A stretch of 64,000 bases of DNA from Verrucomicrobiales bacterium (GTDB lineage: Bacteria; Verrucomicrobiota; Verrucomicrobiia; Verrucomicrobiales; DEV007). The stretch spans positions 35,421 to 99,420 of the forward strand of contig PAAG01000029.1 in assembly GCA_002698785.1 (NCBI GenBank), read 5' to 3'. Positions 49,428-58,625 of the stretch are shown one piece after another (position 1 is the stretch's first letter; the number at the start of each line of letters is the position of its first letter). A model generated the notes under the pieces. The model did no database searches. It was not told where the DNA came from and saw nothing but the letters and a program-made list of their open reading frames with translations. The translations under genes and the position numbers were made by a program.

Positions 49428-49973
49428 TTATGCCATTTTCCTGATCTCGATGAGATAGGGAGCATGCGAAGGAGAGTCTTCGGAGCGATAGTTGGCGACC
49501 ACTACTTCTGATTCGTTCTGCGACGTTATCCAGTCGCTGATGGCATCGGCTTCGCTCTCCCCACCTTCGTGACCCGGGTAAACTACAATGGTGATGAGCC
49601 CGTTCGACGCAAGTAGATCCAGAGCTTTCTGTATTGCCAGAAGCGTAGTTCGCGGTCGAGTGATGACTGCCTTATCACCGGAAGGTAGATACCCCAGGTT
49701 GAACATGGCAGCGGCGATCTTCGAATCGACTACGGTATCCATTTCCTCGTGGCCGATTTGATGTAATTCTACCTGCGGGCATTCGGCTGTACGAAGTCCG
49801 GTGCTCTCAATTGCTTGCTGCTGAATGTCGAAACCGTGGACTTTTCCAGAATCCCCGACACAGTTGGCGAGAAACAAAGTGTCATGTCCATTTCCGACGG
49901 TTGCATCAACCACGGTGTCACCGCAATTGACATGGTCTCGGATCAATCTGTGAGCAAGTTCAGTCGGACGCAT
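49428..49973 (-). CDS. mnmM: tRNA mnm5U34 methyltransferase-like (MnmM/YtqB family)
   Basis: Class I SAM methyltransferase of 181 residues. The SAM-binding motif is VVDATVGNGHDTLFLA (about 20-35), with the acidic residue of motif II in VHGFDIQ (about 46). AAMFNLGYLPSGDK (about 87-100) is the hallmark of the rRNA_methylase/YtqB family, followed by VVYPGHEGG near 131. YtqB was re-identified as MnmM, which methylates nm5U34 to mnm5U34 in wobble uridines of certain tRNAs (established for Bacillus/Staphylococcus). A GAGGGG ribosome site stands 8 bases before the ATG. The stop of the FAD oxidoreductase gene is 15 bases upstream. Confidence 0.82.
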   Translation of the reverse strand: MRPTELAHRLIRDHVNCGDTVVDATVGNGHDTLFLANCVGDSGKVHGFDIQQQAIESTGLRTAECPQVELHQIGHEEMDTVVDSKIAAAMFNLGYLPSGDKAVITRPRTTLLAIQKALDLLASNGLITIVVYPGHEGGESEADAISDWITSQNESEVVVANYRSEDSPSHAPYLIEIRKMA

Positions 49974-49988
49974 CTTAAGTCCCCTCGT

Positions 49989-51038
49989 TTAGACAAAATT
50001 CGACTGTAAATCTGCCGATTCTGGAATTGGCTTATTTGATAGTAAGTGATCTGCCAGGCAATGGGCATGCCAGGGACCGTTCAATACTCCCTTGGAACCG
50101 AGCCCGTTGAAGAAGGCGATGCTTCTGTGCTTTGGGTGGCGCCCCATGATGATCTGGCTCCTGCGAATAGATGGCCGGATCGCAGAGCGGTGGGATATCA
50201 CTTCTGGCTCTTCTCCCGTGATACGCGCGATTTTCTCAAGAACCTCCTCTTTGCCCGTTTCGGTAGGGGATGCATTTGCGAAATCGTGGTCGTATGTAGA
50301 ACCGGCACGAAAGACATTCTCTCCTCTGGGTAGTATCCAGCCTCCACGATTAACGATGCGAGATTCGTTCGAAGGATTCTTCATCTTTATATCGAGAACG
50401 TCACCTCTTGCGGGATTCCAGGGAAGCCAGTCGAAATACTCATTCTGGCATCCTTCCCACCCTTGGCAGAAGACGATTGTGCCGGCCTCCACATTTTTCC
50501 ATTGCACTGAATTCTCGTGGGTCACGATGTCTGCTGGCCGAACTACCCCGATCGCATAGGCAGCCCTCTCCAACAGTATTTGGCGCATTTGTTCTAAAAA
50601 GGCCGGGAGATCGAGCCATCCGCTCTGACACATTTCGAATCCTCCGTGGGGAAGGTGAAACTGGCTGGAATCGATTGTGAGCTTTTCATAAAACTCTTTA
50701 TATCTCTCAGGTGATTCTGCGATTCGCTTCTGCCACGTCGCCACCTCTTTTTCGTTCTGAAAAAGGCGAGCGATGCGAACGTGATGAAAGAGAGTTAGGC
50801 CACTGGATTCTTCCAGGTCCCAATAGAACTTCTTTGCGAAGTTCAGATTTCTTTCCATCCCATCAGGGATGTTGAATCGGCTACCTGCAATCGGAGTGAC
50901 GAGCCCTGCAGCAACTTTCGAAGACGTGCCTTCTTCATCCCGGTCAACAACGAGAACCCTTTTCCCGCGCGAAAGGAGTTGCCAACTGAGGAGTGAGCCC
51001 GCCAAACCCTGTCCAACGATGAGATAGTCTACTTTCAA
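49989..51038 (-). CDS. FAD-dependent oxidoreductase, DAO family (probable MnmC(o)-like)
   Basis: Soluble flavoprotein of 349 residues. The dinucleotide-binding motif is YLIVGQGLAGSLLSWQLLSR at 5-24, with VLVVDRDEE ending the Rossmann beta-alpha-beta. SSKVAAGLVTPIAGSR (about 39-54) and the late GLGSKGVLNGPWHA (about 313-326) match the DAO fold. This family includes MnmC(o), which removes the carboxymethyl group from cmnm5U34 to give nm5U34. The next gene encodes an MnmM-like methylase that uses nm5U34, so a tRNA role is strongly suggested by context, but not proven by motif. A D-amino-acid oxidase-like role is the alternative. Confidence 0.75.
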   Translation of the reverse strand: MKVDYLIVGQGLAGSLLSWQLLSRGKRVLVVDRDEEGTSSKVAAGLVTPIAGSRFNIPDGMERNLNFAKKFYWDLEESSGLTLFHHVRIARLFQNEKEVATWQKRIAESPERYKEFYEKLTIDSSQFHLPHGGFEMCQSGWLDLPAFLEQMRQILLERAAYAIGVVRPADIVTHENSVQWKNVEAGTIVFCQGWEGCQNEYFDWLPWNPARGDVLDIKMKNPSNESRIVNRGGWILPRGENVFRAGSTYDHDFANASPTETGKEEVLEKIARITGEEPEVISHRSAIRPSIRRSQIIMGRHPKHRSIAFFNGLGSKGVLNGPWHAHCLADHLLSNKPIPESADLQSNFV

Positions 51039-51193
51039 AACAGATCGAGAGGCACAGATTCTCTCCAGTAACTTCGGAGACGCGAGAAATTTTTCATTAA
51101 GATGGATAAAAGGTTAATATTTATAAAATAAATGATTGTCATAGGGTGCAATTGGATTCAAACTGTGTGTGAATTACTAGATTTAGAGGAATT

Positions 51194-52837
51194 ATGAGGA
51201 ATTTCAGTTTCGTTCTGATAACCGTCGTCTCAATTTTTAGTGCCACTCTTTTTCTAACTGGCTGCAGCGATCCTCAGAAAGTCGCTAAGAAGGCCTTGGA
51301 AGAGAAGGGCTACGAGATCGACGTGAGAGACCTCCTTGTTGCGGCATCTGCCGGCGATGTGGAAAGTTTGGATAAATTTGTTGAAGCCGGAGTTTCGATC
51401 GACTCGACGGACAAGGCGGGGAACACCGCCCTGATCAAAGCAGCGTCTTCTGGGCAACTCGACGCGGTAGAGAAGATTCTCGGGATGGGGGCTGACCCTC
51501 GGCATGCGAACAATCTGGGGCGCGACGCCCTGATTTCCGCATCTGCGAAAGGTTTTGACCGCGTTGCCCGGATGCTCGTCAGCCGCGGAGCAGATGCAAC
51601 CATTCGTGATTCCGAAGGGTGGACTGCTCTTTCGGTGGCAGCATACAATGGACATTCCGAAGTGGTTTCACTTCTCTCGGCTTCTGCGGCGGCACCTGAG
51701 CTCGACGATGCTCTCTTAGTTGCAAGTTTCAGCGGAGATTCTGAAGTCATCAATAGCCTTCTCGCCCAAGGGGCAAATATCAATGCTCGGAGCCCGGAAA
51801 ACAAGACGCCTCTGATGATTTCAGCCGAGAATGGGAAACTCGATGCTGTCAGGGTGTTACTGCAGAATCAGGCGAACCCATATGCCGTGGATAGTTCTCA
51901 GAAGACCGCAGCCAACCTTGCGGACTCAGCTGGTTACCCGGAAGTGACTAGCCTGATTGTAAATCCTGAAAGCTGGGGACGCAGTCCAGAAGGGGATAAA
52001 GTCGCAGAGGAAATGGCCGATGCTCGCGAAGCGCTTCTTGCAGAAGGTGTGGAAGAGACGCTGCCTGCACCAGAAAAAACCGGGCAAATTGAAAGTGAGT
52101 CTAAGCCAGAGAAGGTAAACGGAGAAAAAGAAACTCCCGCTTCTCTTGCTGTAAATACCAAGAAAGATACTGTATCCGGTAACGTGAAAGTCGAAGTTCC
52201 AGCAACCCGCAAGGAAGCTTCTAATCCACAGCGTCAGGGGATTGCAAAAGCACATTCCGTCCGCAAGCAATCTAAGGAGAAGCCGATCGTTGCTCTGAAC
52301 GGTTCCACCATTCACTCAAAGGCCCCGAAGCAGGCTCCTGTGAAGAGCATGGTTCTAGCAGCGTATCATGAAGAACCGCTTCCTATCGTCGTTTCAGATG
52401 TTACACCTGACAAAGCCGAAGTTCGTCGCTTGAGCCAGGGAACCGAAGAAACTGTCAGTGTCCAGAAAGGCGAAGTGATTCCTGGCACGCCTTACCGGGT
52501 TCAGGAAATGAGTCAGAAGTTCGTGAGTTCCAAGGAAGGAAAAGGTCGAATGGTCGATGTTTCCCGTGTAAAAGTGGAAAACACTGCGAGCGGCACTACT
52601 CACCTGTTGGTGAAGGATGTGACCGGTCAGGCATCTGATACCTACGCGATCATTACCTCTGCGGACAGCCAGTATCGCTATGTTGTGAAAGCCGGTGACG
52701 TCTTTCGGACAACTGAGCCGGGCATTGGCGAGAAGGACTATCAGGTGCTCGATATCCGCGCGAGCGGAGTGGTCATCAAAGACCTTGCCACGGAAGAGGT
52801 GGTAACAGTCGCACGCGACGGAGTGATCGAGCCGTAA
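51194..52837 (+). CDS. ankyrin-repeat lipoprotein
   Basis: Predicted lipoprotein of 547 residues. Signal peptide and lipobox LTGC (Cys24). From about 45 to 260 come about six ankyrin repeats (DKAGNTALIKAASSGQLDAV, NLGRDALISASAKGFDRV, SEGWTALSVAAYNGHSEV, NKTPLMISAENGKLDAV). A long low-complexity Lys/Glu/Pro linker follows (about 270-380), then a C-terminal region of about 150 residues with two similar halves of beta character (SQGTEETVSVQKGEVIPGTPY; VKAGDVFRTTEPGIGEKDY). The C-terminal part is not recognised. Likely a periplasmic or surface protein-protein interaction platform. The upstream region is AT-rich (51100-51190), consistent with a promoter. Confidence 0.78.
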   Translation: MRNFSFVLITVVSIFSATLFLTGCSDPQKVAKKALEEKGYEIDVRDLLVAASAGDVESLDKFVEAGVSIDSTDKAGNTALIKAASSGQLDAVEKILGMGADPRHANNLGRDALISASAKGFDRVARMLVSRGADATIRDSEGWTALSVAAYNGHSEVVSLLSASAAAPELDDALLVASFSGDSEVINSLLAQGANINARSPENKTPLMISAENGKLDAVRVLLQNQANPYAVDSSQKTAANLADSAGYPEVTSLIVNPESWGRSPEGDKVAEEMADAREALLAEGVEETLPAPEKTGQIESESKPEKVNGEKETPASLAVNTKKDTVSGNVKVEVPATRKEASNPQRQGIAKAHSVRKQSKEKPIVALNGSTIHSKAPKQAPVKSMVLAAYHEEPLPIVVSDVTPDKAEVRRLSQGTEETVSVQKGEVIPGTPYRVQEMSQKFVSSKEGKGRMVDVSRVKVENTASGTTHLLVKDVTGQASDTYAIITSADSQYRYVVKAGDVFRTTEPGIGEKDYQVLDIRASGVVIKDLATEEVVTVARDGVIEP

Positions 52838-52853
52838 TCTACGGAGAGGGCGA

Positions 52854-52883
52854 GAACGATCGAGTTTTTCTAAACGATCGTTC
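52854..52883. terminator. possible bidirectional hairpin between convergent genes
   Basis: GAACGATCG (52854-52862) and CGATCGTTC (52875-52883) pair perfectly across a 12-base loop that holds a T-run. It overlaps the last codons of glgC and lies just after the ankyrin gene's stop. The T-run lies in the loop, so termination is uncertain. Confidence 0.4.
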
Positions 52884-54168
52884 CGTCCGGAATCCTCTTG
52901 CCCTTTGGTACCACTACAATTCCATCTCGGATGTGGCACCATTCGTTGTCTTCATTGACGCGGTTTCCAGGGTGAATGGTCACGTTCTTTCCGATCACCG
53001 CGTTCTTGTCGATGATGGCTTTATGAATCTTGGTATTCTCGCCGATCTGAATCGGAAAATCGTCAGTCTTGCCGTCGGTTTCAACCACGCGCCTCGAGTA
53101 GTAATCAGATCCCATAATAATCGAATCTGTGATCACGCAGCCTGTTTCGATGATTGAGCGGACCCCAATGATGGACCGCTCGATTGTTGCTTTCGTGATG
53201 ATGCATCCATCCGAGAGAAGTGCCTCTTTGAGATTTGCCTCGTTGATTTTACTGGCCGGAAGAAGGCGGGCGCGAGTGTAAATCGGATTGTCGGGATCGA
53301 AGAAATTGAAGGAAGGAACAATCTTCGTCACTTCAAGATTCGCTTCGTAAAACGAAGCGATCGTTCCGATGTCTTCCCAGTAACCGCGGAAGATATAGCT
53401 GTAGACATTCTTGTTCTCGATGATGGAGGGGATAATATCTCCGCCGAAATCCTGGAGGTCGTTGTTAAGCGCTTCTTCCAACACCGAGCGGTTGAACAGG
53501 TAAATTCCCATGGATGCCTGAAATCTTTCGGCGTCTTCTGGAAGGTCCACTGACTTCAGCAGCGGTGCTGGCATCACGAGCTTGTCGAGTTTGGCATCGT
53601 CACCTCCGGGTTTTTCGACGAAATTCGTGATCCGGCTGGTCTCATCTGTGTGCATGAGGCCGAAAGCTCTTGCGGGGTCGCGCTCGACGGGTGTGGTGGC
53701 GATCGTGAGATCAGCTCCTGTTTTCTTGTGCTGTTTCAGCATCTCCCGGTAGTCCATGCGGTACAACTGGTCTCCGCTGAGAATCAGGAAATACTTGTAG
53801 GGCTTTTCGAGGAAATAGCTCAAGTTCTGACGGACGGCGTCAGCAGTGCCTTGGTACCAATTGTTGTCTCCCGGCGTCTGTTGCGCGGCCAGGATATGGA
53901 CGAAATTATCGTCGAACTGATCGAAACGATACGCACTCATAACGTGCCGATTGAGAGACTCGCTGTTGAACTGAGTCAGGACGTACATCTGGCGGATGCC
54001 TGAATTAATGCAGTTGCTGATCGGGATATCTACAATCCGATATTTACCCGCCAGCGGAACGGCGGGCTTCGAGCGGCGATGTGTCAAAGGGAAGAGACGA
54101 GTTCCCTGACCTCCACCCATAATGATGGAGAGGACATTTTTCAGAGATTTTGAAGAAGACGAAGACAT
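52870..54168 (-). CDS. glgC: glucose-1-phosphate adenylyltransferase
   Basis: Makes ADP-glucose for glycogen synthesis from glucose-1-phosphate and ATP; 432 residues, the usual size. Signatures: GGGQGTRLFPLTHRRSKPAVPLAGKYR (about 18-44), NSGIRQMYVLTQFNSESLNRH, GTADAVRQN, SGDQLYRMDY (metal-binding Asp), FVEKP and GYWEDIGTI. The C-terminal third is a left-handed beta-helix with hexapeptide-type repeats. The N-terminal PLAGKYRIVDIPISNCINSG agrees with GlgC rather than with other sugar-nucleotide transferases. Divergent from glmS across 121 bp. A TTG at 54177 would add three residues. Confidence 0.93.
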   Translation of the reverse strand: MSSSSSKSLKNVLSIIMGGGQGTRLFPLTHRRSKPAVPLAGKYRIVDIPISNCINSGIRQMYVLTQFNSESLNRHVMSAYRFDQFDDNFVHILAAQQTPGDNNWYQGTADAVRQNLSYFLEKPYKYFLILSGDQLYRMDYREMLKQHKKTGADLTIATTPVERDPARAFGLMHTDETSRITNFVEKPGGDDAKLDKLVMPAPLLKSVDLPEDAERFQASMGIYLFNRSVLEEALNNDLQDFGGDIIPSIIENKNVYSYIFRGYWEDIGTIASFYEANLEVTKIVPSFNFFDPDNPIYTRARLLPASKINEANLKEALLSDGCIITKATIERSIIGVRSIIETGCVITDSIIMGSDYYSRRVVETDGKTDDFPIQIGENTKIHKAIIDKNAVIGKNVTIHPGNRVNEDNEWCHIRDGIVVVPKGKRIPDGTIV

Positions 54169-54289
54169 GATGAACAATAAAGATGATAGAGCTTATTTTC
54201 AGGAAAGGGCACGGATTTAGTGACAAATTTTTTGATTCAATTCGAAATCGAAATTAGGCTTTTTCTAGATTTTAAAATCTATAAATTTT

Positions 54290-56143
54290 ATGTGCGGTAT
54301 AATTGGCTACGTTGGTAAGGCTTCTGCGGCTCCGATCCTTTTAGAGGGATTACGGCGGTTGGAGTACAGAGGTTACGACTCGTCTGGGTTAGCGGTGCTG
54401 AATGGGGGGAATAAGATCGAGGTCAGGAAAAAGAGCGGTCGTCTCGCGAATTTGAAAGGTCTGATCAAAGAATCGCCCGTAGCTGGTGGCTGTGGAATCA
54501 GTCACACTCGCTGGGCAACCCATGGTGAGCCGTCTGATGTGAATGCTCATCCTCATACCGACCAGAGCGGTAAGCTTGTGCTGGTCCACAACGGAGTTGT
54601 GGAAAATTACCAAAAGCTTCGCAACGTTCTCGCGGGGGAAGGGCATGTATTTCAGTCCCAGACTGATTCGGAGGTTTTGGCCCATCTGATCGGAAAGTAT
54701 TACGACGAAGGCGACGAGGAAGATCTGCAGCGACGTCTCGTCGAGGCGGTGCGTGTTTCTCTCAGTCAAGTGGCTGGAACGTATGGAATCGTAGCCATGC
54801 ACGCGGATGTGCCGGGCTTTCTTGTGGGAGCTCGTCTGGGCAGTCCGCTGGTTGTCGGTTTGGGTAAAGGGGAGAACTTCCTCGCTTCTGACGTTGGTGC
54901 GATTGTATCGCACACCAAGGACGCTATTTATCTTCAGGACCGTGACCTTGTGTATTTGACCCAGGATGATTTCTCGGTTGAGAAAGTGGATGGCGACCTT
55001 TCCGAGTATGAGGTCAGCACAGTAGACTTTACGCCGGAGCAGGCGGAAAAAGGGGAGTATCCCCATTATATGCTCAAGGAAATCTTTGAGCAGCCGACTT
55101 CGATTCAGAATGCTTTCCGTGGTCGTTTGATCGACGATCAGGCATCGGCGCTTCTTGGTGGCCTCGGTCTGACGCCTCGTGAACTTCGCGATATTGATCG
55201 AATTGTCCTGTGTGGTTGTGGCACGGCCTCCCACGCAGCGATGGTTGGCGAATATATGATCGAGCACCTTGCGCGTATTCCGACCGAGGTGGAGATCGCG
55301 AGTGAGTTTCGCTATCGCAACCCGCCGCTGGATAAAAACACGCTCGCGTTTGTGATCAGTCAGAGCGGCGAGACGATCGACACTCTGGCGGCGATGCGCG
55401 AAGGACAAAGGAAAGGGCACCGTGTGCTTGGTATCGTGAACTCGGTTGGTTCGACGATTGCCCGGGAGTCGGATGGGGGAAGCTACCTGCACTCCGGACC
55501 GGAAATCGGCGTGGCCGCGACGAAGTCCTTTACTTCTCAGGTTACCGTTCTGTTCCTGCTGGCGCTGCTGCTTGGTCGGATGAAGCACCTTTCCGTCGAG
55601 TATGGCCGCAACATGCTGAAGGAGCTTCGAGAGCTTCCAGCGAAGGTGGAGAAAATTCTTCTCCAGAGCGAACATATCCGTCAGATCGCGCTGAAATACA
55701 TCGACGCTCCTGGAATGCTCTTTCTTGGTCGTCAGTTCAACTACGCCACTGCACTCGAAGGTGCTTTGAAGATGAAGGAGATTTCTTACATCTTCGCCAG
55801 TGGACACGCGAGTGCCGAGCTGAAGCACGGGGTGATTGCCTTGGTGAGTGAAGAGGTTCCAAGCGTATTCATCATGCCCCGTGACTCGGTGTATGAGAAA
55901 AATGTGAGCAACCTCGAAGAGGTGAAAGCTCGGAAGGGACCCACCATCGCGATCACTACAGAGGGCTCGACTGAACTCGAAGAGATCGCCGACGATGTGA
56001 TCTACATCCCTGAGGTGACGGAGTGTCTCAGTCCGATTCTTGCCGTGATTCCTTTGCAATTGCTGAGCTATCATTTTTCTGTCGCTAGAGGTTGCGATGT
56101 CGATAAGCCGAGGAATTTGGCGAAAAGCGTCACTGTTGAATGA
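54290..56143 (+). CDS. glmS: glutamine-fructose-6-phosphate aminotransferase
   Basis: First step of UDP-GlcNAc synthesis, converting fructose-6-phosphate and glutamine to glucosamine-6-phosphate. The 617-residue length is typical. The N-terminus MCGIIGYVG exposes Cys2 as the glutaminase nucleophile. RWATHGEPSDVNAHPH and HNGVVENY complete the amidotransferase domain. Two SIS domains follow, with CGTASHAA, SQSGETIDTL and the C-terminal DKPRNLAKSVTVE. All catalytic landmarks are present. The start ATG follows an AT-rich region without an obvious glmS-ribozyme-type element; I looked for one and did not find it. Confidence 0.96.
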   Translation: MCGIIGYVGKASAAPILLEGLRRLEYRGYDSSGLAVLNGGNKIEVRKKSGRLANLKGLIKESPVAGGCGISHTRWATHGEPSDVNAHPHTDQSGKLVLVHNGVVENYQKLRNVLAGEGHVFQSQTDSEVLAHLIGKYYDEGDEEDLQRRLVEAVRVSLSQVAGTYGIVAMHADVPGFLVGARLGSPLVVGLGKGENFLASDVGAIVSHTKDAIYLQDRDLVYLTQDDFSVEKVDGDLSEYEVSTVDFTPEQAEKGEYPHYMLKEIFEQPTSIQNAFRGRLIDDQASALLGGLGLTPRELRDIDRIVLCGCGTASHAAMVGEYMIEHLARIPTEVEIASEFRYRNPPLDKNTLAFVISQSGETIDTLAAMREGQRKGHRVLGIVNSVGSTIARESDGGSYLHSGPEIGVAATKSFTSQVTVLFLLALLLGRMKHLSVEYGRNMLKELRELPAKVEKILLQSEHIRQIALKYIDAPGMLFLGRQFNYATALEGALKMKEISYIFASGHASAELKHGVIALVSEEVPSVFIMPRDSVYEKNVSNLEEVKARKGPTIAITTEGSTELEEIADDVIYIPEVTECLSPILAVIPLQLLSYHFSVARGCDVDKPRNLAKSVTVE

Positions 56144-56209
56144 TCAGGTGGTTCTTTTTGCCTGACAAACCCGCTTCAATCGGACAGGATAGACCTAGGA
56201 AGCCGCCCT

Positions 56210-56686
56210 ATGGATCATGACGAACCGAATGATGTAAGGACCGGAACCGCACAAGGTTCACCGGTGAGACAGATTGCTGTTTTCCTGCCGAATCGGCCGG
56301 GAGCGTTTGTTTCGATTCTCGATTTGATGCGATCGAATCATGTGGTGGTGCTGGGGCTATCAGTTCAGGATTCCATCGATAACACGGTGGTCCGTTTGAT
56401 TGTGAGTGATCCAGATACGGTGGAGACGCTTTTCATTGAAAAAGGGATTCCGTTCAATTCGACAGAACTCGTTGTGGTTGAACTAAGGGAAGGGGGCGAG
56501 CAGATGCCTGATTGTTTGAGAACTCTCTTGAACGCAGAGACAAACATTCATTTCATCTATCCTCTGCTTTCCCAACCGACTGGCAGTTCTGCGCTCGCGC
56601 TCTGTGTGGAGGACAATGACTTTGGTCACTCGATCCTTTCCAAGGCAGGTTACAAAGTGCTGCGTCAGGAAGATCTGAGCCGCTAA
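56210..56686 (+). CDS. tandem ACT-domain protein
   Basis: A 158-residue protein with two ACT-like regulatory folds. The first runs from about 20 (RQIAVFLPNRPGAFVSILDLMR) to about 90, and the second from about 92 to the end (NIHFIYPLLSQP, SALALCVEDNDFGHSILSKAGY). The PNRPGAF segment is a classic ACT ligand loop. No catalytic domain is attached, so it is a free-standing amino-acid-sensing protein (family inference). Its last four bases overlap the last four of the convergent RDD gene. Confidence 0.82.
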   Translation: MDHDEPNDVRTGTAQGSPVRQIAVFLPNRPGAFVSILDLMRSNHVVVLGLSVQDSIDNTVVRLIVSDPDTVETLFIEKGIPFNSTELVVVELREGGEQMPDCLRTLLNAETNIHFIYPLLSQPTGSSALALCVEDNDFGHSILSKAGYKVLRQEDLSR

Positions 56687-57483
56687 GCCGATGTTCTTCG
56701 GTAGAGTGAGTCTACAACATTCCTGACATATTGTTCGTCGGATAGTCCCAGGGTAATCTCTTCGGGAAATTCCGCGATTTCGCGGAAGTAGCCTGCTAAC
56801 TGGGAGAACAGCTCCAATCGTGATTCGGGAGCGAGTTCGTTTCGTCGAGTTACGGCATCCATCGCTACGCGGGCTTCCTCTGGAGTCGTTCGCTGACGGA
56901 GCCGTGCTTCAAGGTGTGGCAAGCTGGCGAATGAATTGGCTCCTGGTTTCAGCAGTTCGCCAAGAGCTGGAGCGGCTTCTTGCGTCTCGCGAACGACAAG
57001 CGTTCCCGCGGCGATGTCGCCGATTCTCTGGCATCGTTTTGTGACGAGGCAGCTGATGCTTCCGATGAAGTAGAACGTCGAGGGAAGGATATCGAGCATA
57101 CGGAACAGGTTGCGGATAATGACCTGCTTCAAGCTCAGGCCTAGGCCTCGTTCGTCGATGACCCGTAGCTTGAACAGGCGCTTCCCCACCGTCTGCCCGG
57201 ACCAGAGCCATTCGAGAACCATTCCGTAAAAAGTCGTCACAGCAAACTGGACTACGATCATTACCCCGCTCCCCATATCTGCAATCATGCTGCCGAGAAA
57301 GGGGATCGCTGCACCAAAGGAGGCGATTAAATTGATGACCTGATAAAGAATCATCGAGATCGCGAGAATCACGGCGAGGTCGATCGCCAAAGCGAGGCAT
57401 CGGCTGAAAGGACTTGCGATGGGAATCTGGAAATGGACTCCCTCCGGCGTTTGTATCTCCAGCGATGTCGTTTTTCCCAGCAT
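56683..57483 (-). CDS. RDD-family membrane protein
   Basis: Membrane protein of 266 residues. The RDD signatures are visible: SRCLALAIDLAVILAISMIL (Arg and Asp in the first helix) and GQTVGKRLFKLRVIDERGLGLSLKQVIIRNLFRMLD, with the conserved Gly-Lys. Three or four membrane helices are followed by a soluble C-terminal region. RDD proteins are thought to be transporters or membrane regulators; the role is unknown. The start ATG (57483-57481) overlaps the stop of the SpoIIM-like gene (TAATG), so translation is probably coupled. A longer reading from 57729 is antisense-like shadow of the neighbour. Confidence 0.85.
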   Translation of the reverse strand: MLGKTTSLEIQTPEGVHFQIPIASPFSRCLALAIDLAVILAISMILYQVINLIASFGAAIPFLGSMIADMGSGVMIVVQFAVTTFYGMVLEWLWSGQTVGKRLFKLRVIDERGLGLSLKQVIIRNLFRMLDILPSTFYFIGSISCLVTKRCQRIGDIAAGTLVVRETQEAAPALGELLKPGANSFASLPHLEARLRQRTTPEEARVAMDAVTRRNELAPESRLELFSQLAGYFREIAEFPEEITLGLSDEQYVRNVVDSLYRRTSA

Positions 57484-58496
57484 TAGATATTCTGGTGCTG
57501 AAGGTTCGGTTTCTTCCTGCCACAGAAGGATAGGAACAGGATGAGGGCGAGCAGCTGGACGGCACCGAATCCAATCTTGTACGGATAGAATCCGGGAGAG
57601 TGATACTGAGAGAGAAACGATTCCACGATTCCTGCCCAGATGAGCATGAGTCCAGCCCCGCCGATCAAGGTGAGCAGGTCGGTGCGGATGCGGGCGAATC
57701 GCTCTCTCAGGCGAAGATTGGTGCCCCATCCGAACATGGCGTGGGCGATGACGAGACCTGCTTGACCACCAATGAAAATGGCGGGCAACTCAAAGGAGCC
57801 GTGGGGCAGTAGCCAGGCCGTCAGGAACTCTCCCTGCCCATCGGCGAGATAGTCGAAGCCGACGACACCGATGAGGATTCCGTTGTAGAAGAGAAGGACG
57901 AAAGTGAAAATGCCCCAGAGAAACCCGGTCACCATGGTGAGAATGGTGACCTTGGTGTTGTGCGTCATGAGGGAGGCGGAGAACTGGTGCCGGTTTTCAA
58001 AGCCGTCGAATTCCGCCTTTTCCTCGCGCTCAACTCGCTTCGAGGGCTTTTCGTTGAGGTGAGAGAATTGGGGAGGGATGAAATCGCTTTTCAGCTCGTA
58101 ATTGAACTTCAGGGCGGTGGCTCCAAAAGCCGAGCCGAGAAAAAATGTGCCGATCGACAGGGCAAAGGCGAGCCCGTGCCGACGGAAAGTCTGAGGAAAG
58201 GTCTGGGTGAGCCATTGCCAGGGGCGAAAGGGCATCGTCCGAGCGCGGCGGGCATGGAGACGGCTGTAGGCTCGGGCGACGAGACGTTCCAAGAAACGGC
58301 TGGTTTCGGCCTCGCCTGCGAAGGTCTTCAGCTTCACCAGATCTGAGGAGGTGCGCTGGTAGAGGTAATGGAAGCGCTGCACCTCTTCGAGGGTGGGGCG
58401 CTTCGATGGATTTTCTTCCTGAGTCTGGACAAGTTTCGCCAACTCCTCCCAATAGGGGCGTTCCTTGATGATGAATTTGTCCAGATCGAGCAGCAC
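57483..58496 (-). CDS. SpoIIM-like (stage II sporulation protein M family) membrane protein
   Basis: About 337 residues. The N-terminal part is soluble and helical (DLDKFIIKERPYWEELAKLV, then RFHYLYQRTSSDLVKL). The SpoIIM-type membrane region follows: MTHNTKVTILTMVTGFLWGIFTFVLLFYNGILIG, then LLPHGSFELPAIFIGGQAGL, with the conserved PHG-E/F-E and the gap helices. Despite the name, such proteins are widespread in non-sporulating bacteria next to RDD proteins, as here. No ATG is available. The GTG at 58496 gives MLLDLDKFIIKERPYW, which fits family starts; other GTG/TTG codons lie slightly upstream. The frame is open further upstream to 59870, but that part is antisense to gspE and not coding. 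Confidence 0.82.
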   Translation of the reverse strand: MLLDLDKFIIKERPYWEELAKLVQTQEENPSKRPTLEEVQRFHYLYQRTSSDLVKLKTFAGEAETSRFLERLVARAYSRLHARRARTMPFRPWQWLTQTFPQTFRRHGLAFALSIGTFFLGSAFGATALKFNYELKSDFIPPQFSHLNEKPSKRVEREEKAEFDGFENRHQFSASLMTHNTKVTILTMVTGFLWGIFTFVLLFYNGILIGVVGFDYLADGQGEFLTAWLLPHGSFELPAIFIGGQAGLVIAHAMFGWGTNLRLRERFARIRTDLLTLIGGAGLMLIWAGIVESFLSQYHSPGFYPYKIGFGAVQLLALILFLSFCGRKKPNLQHQNI

Positions 58497-58625
58497 GAAG
58501 GGACTATGCGGGAAGCGTTCTGTCTCTGCAAGGCGCAAACGCACGCAACTGTCTCCCGTCGCCGGGGTTGACTCCCGGAGCCCATCTCTGCCATTCTCGG
58601 AGACGGGTATCGTTTTCCTATCGTC

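Noticed and set aside
54169..54289. glmS ribozyme or riboswitch before glmS
   Set aside because: The 121-bp gap is AT-rich and too short for the known ribozyme; no matching core seen.
54389..56074. 561-codon minus-strand frame
   Set aside because: Exactly antisense to glmS, which has all catalytic landmarks.
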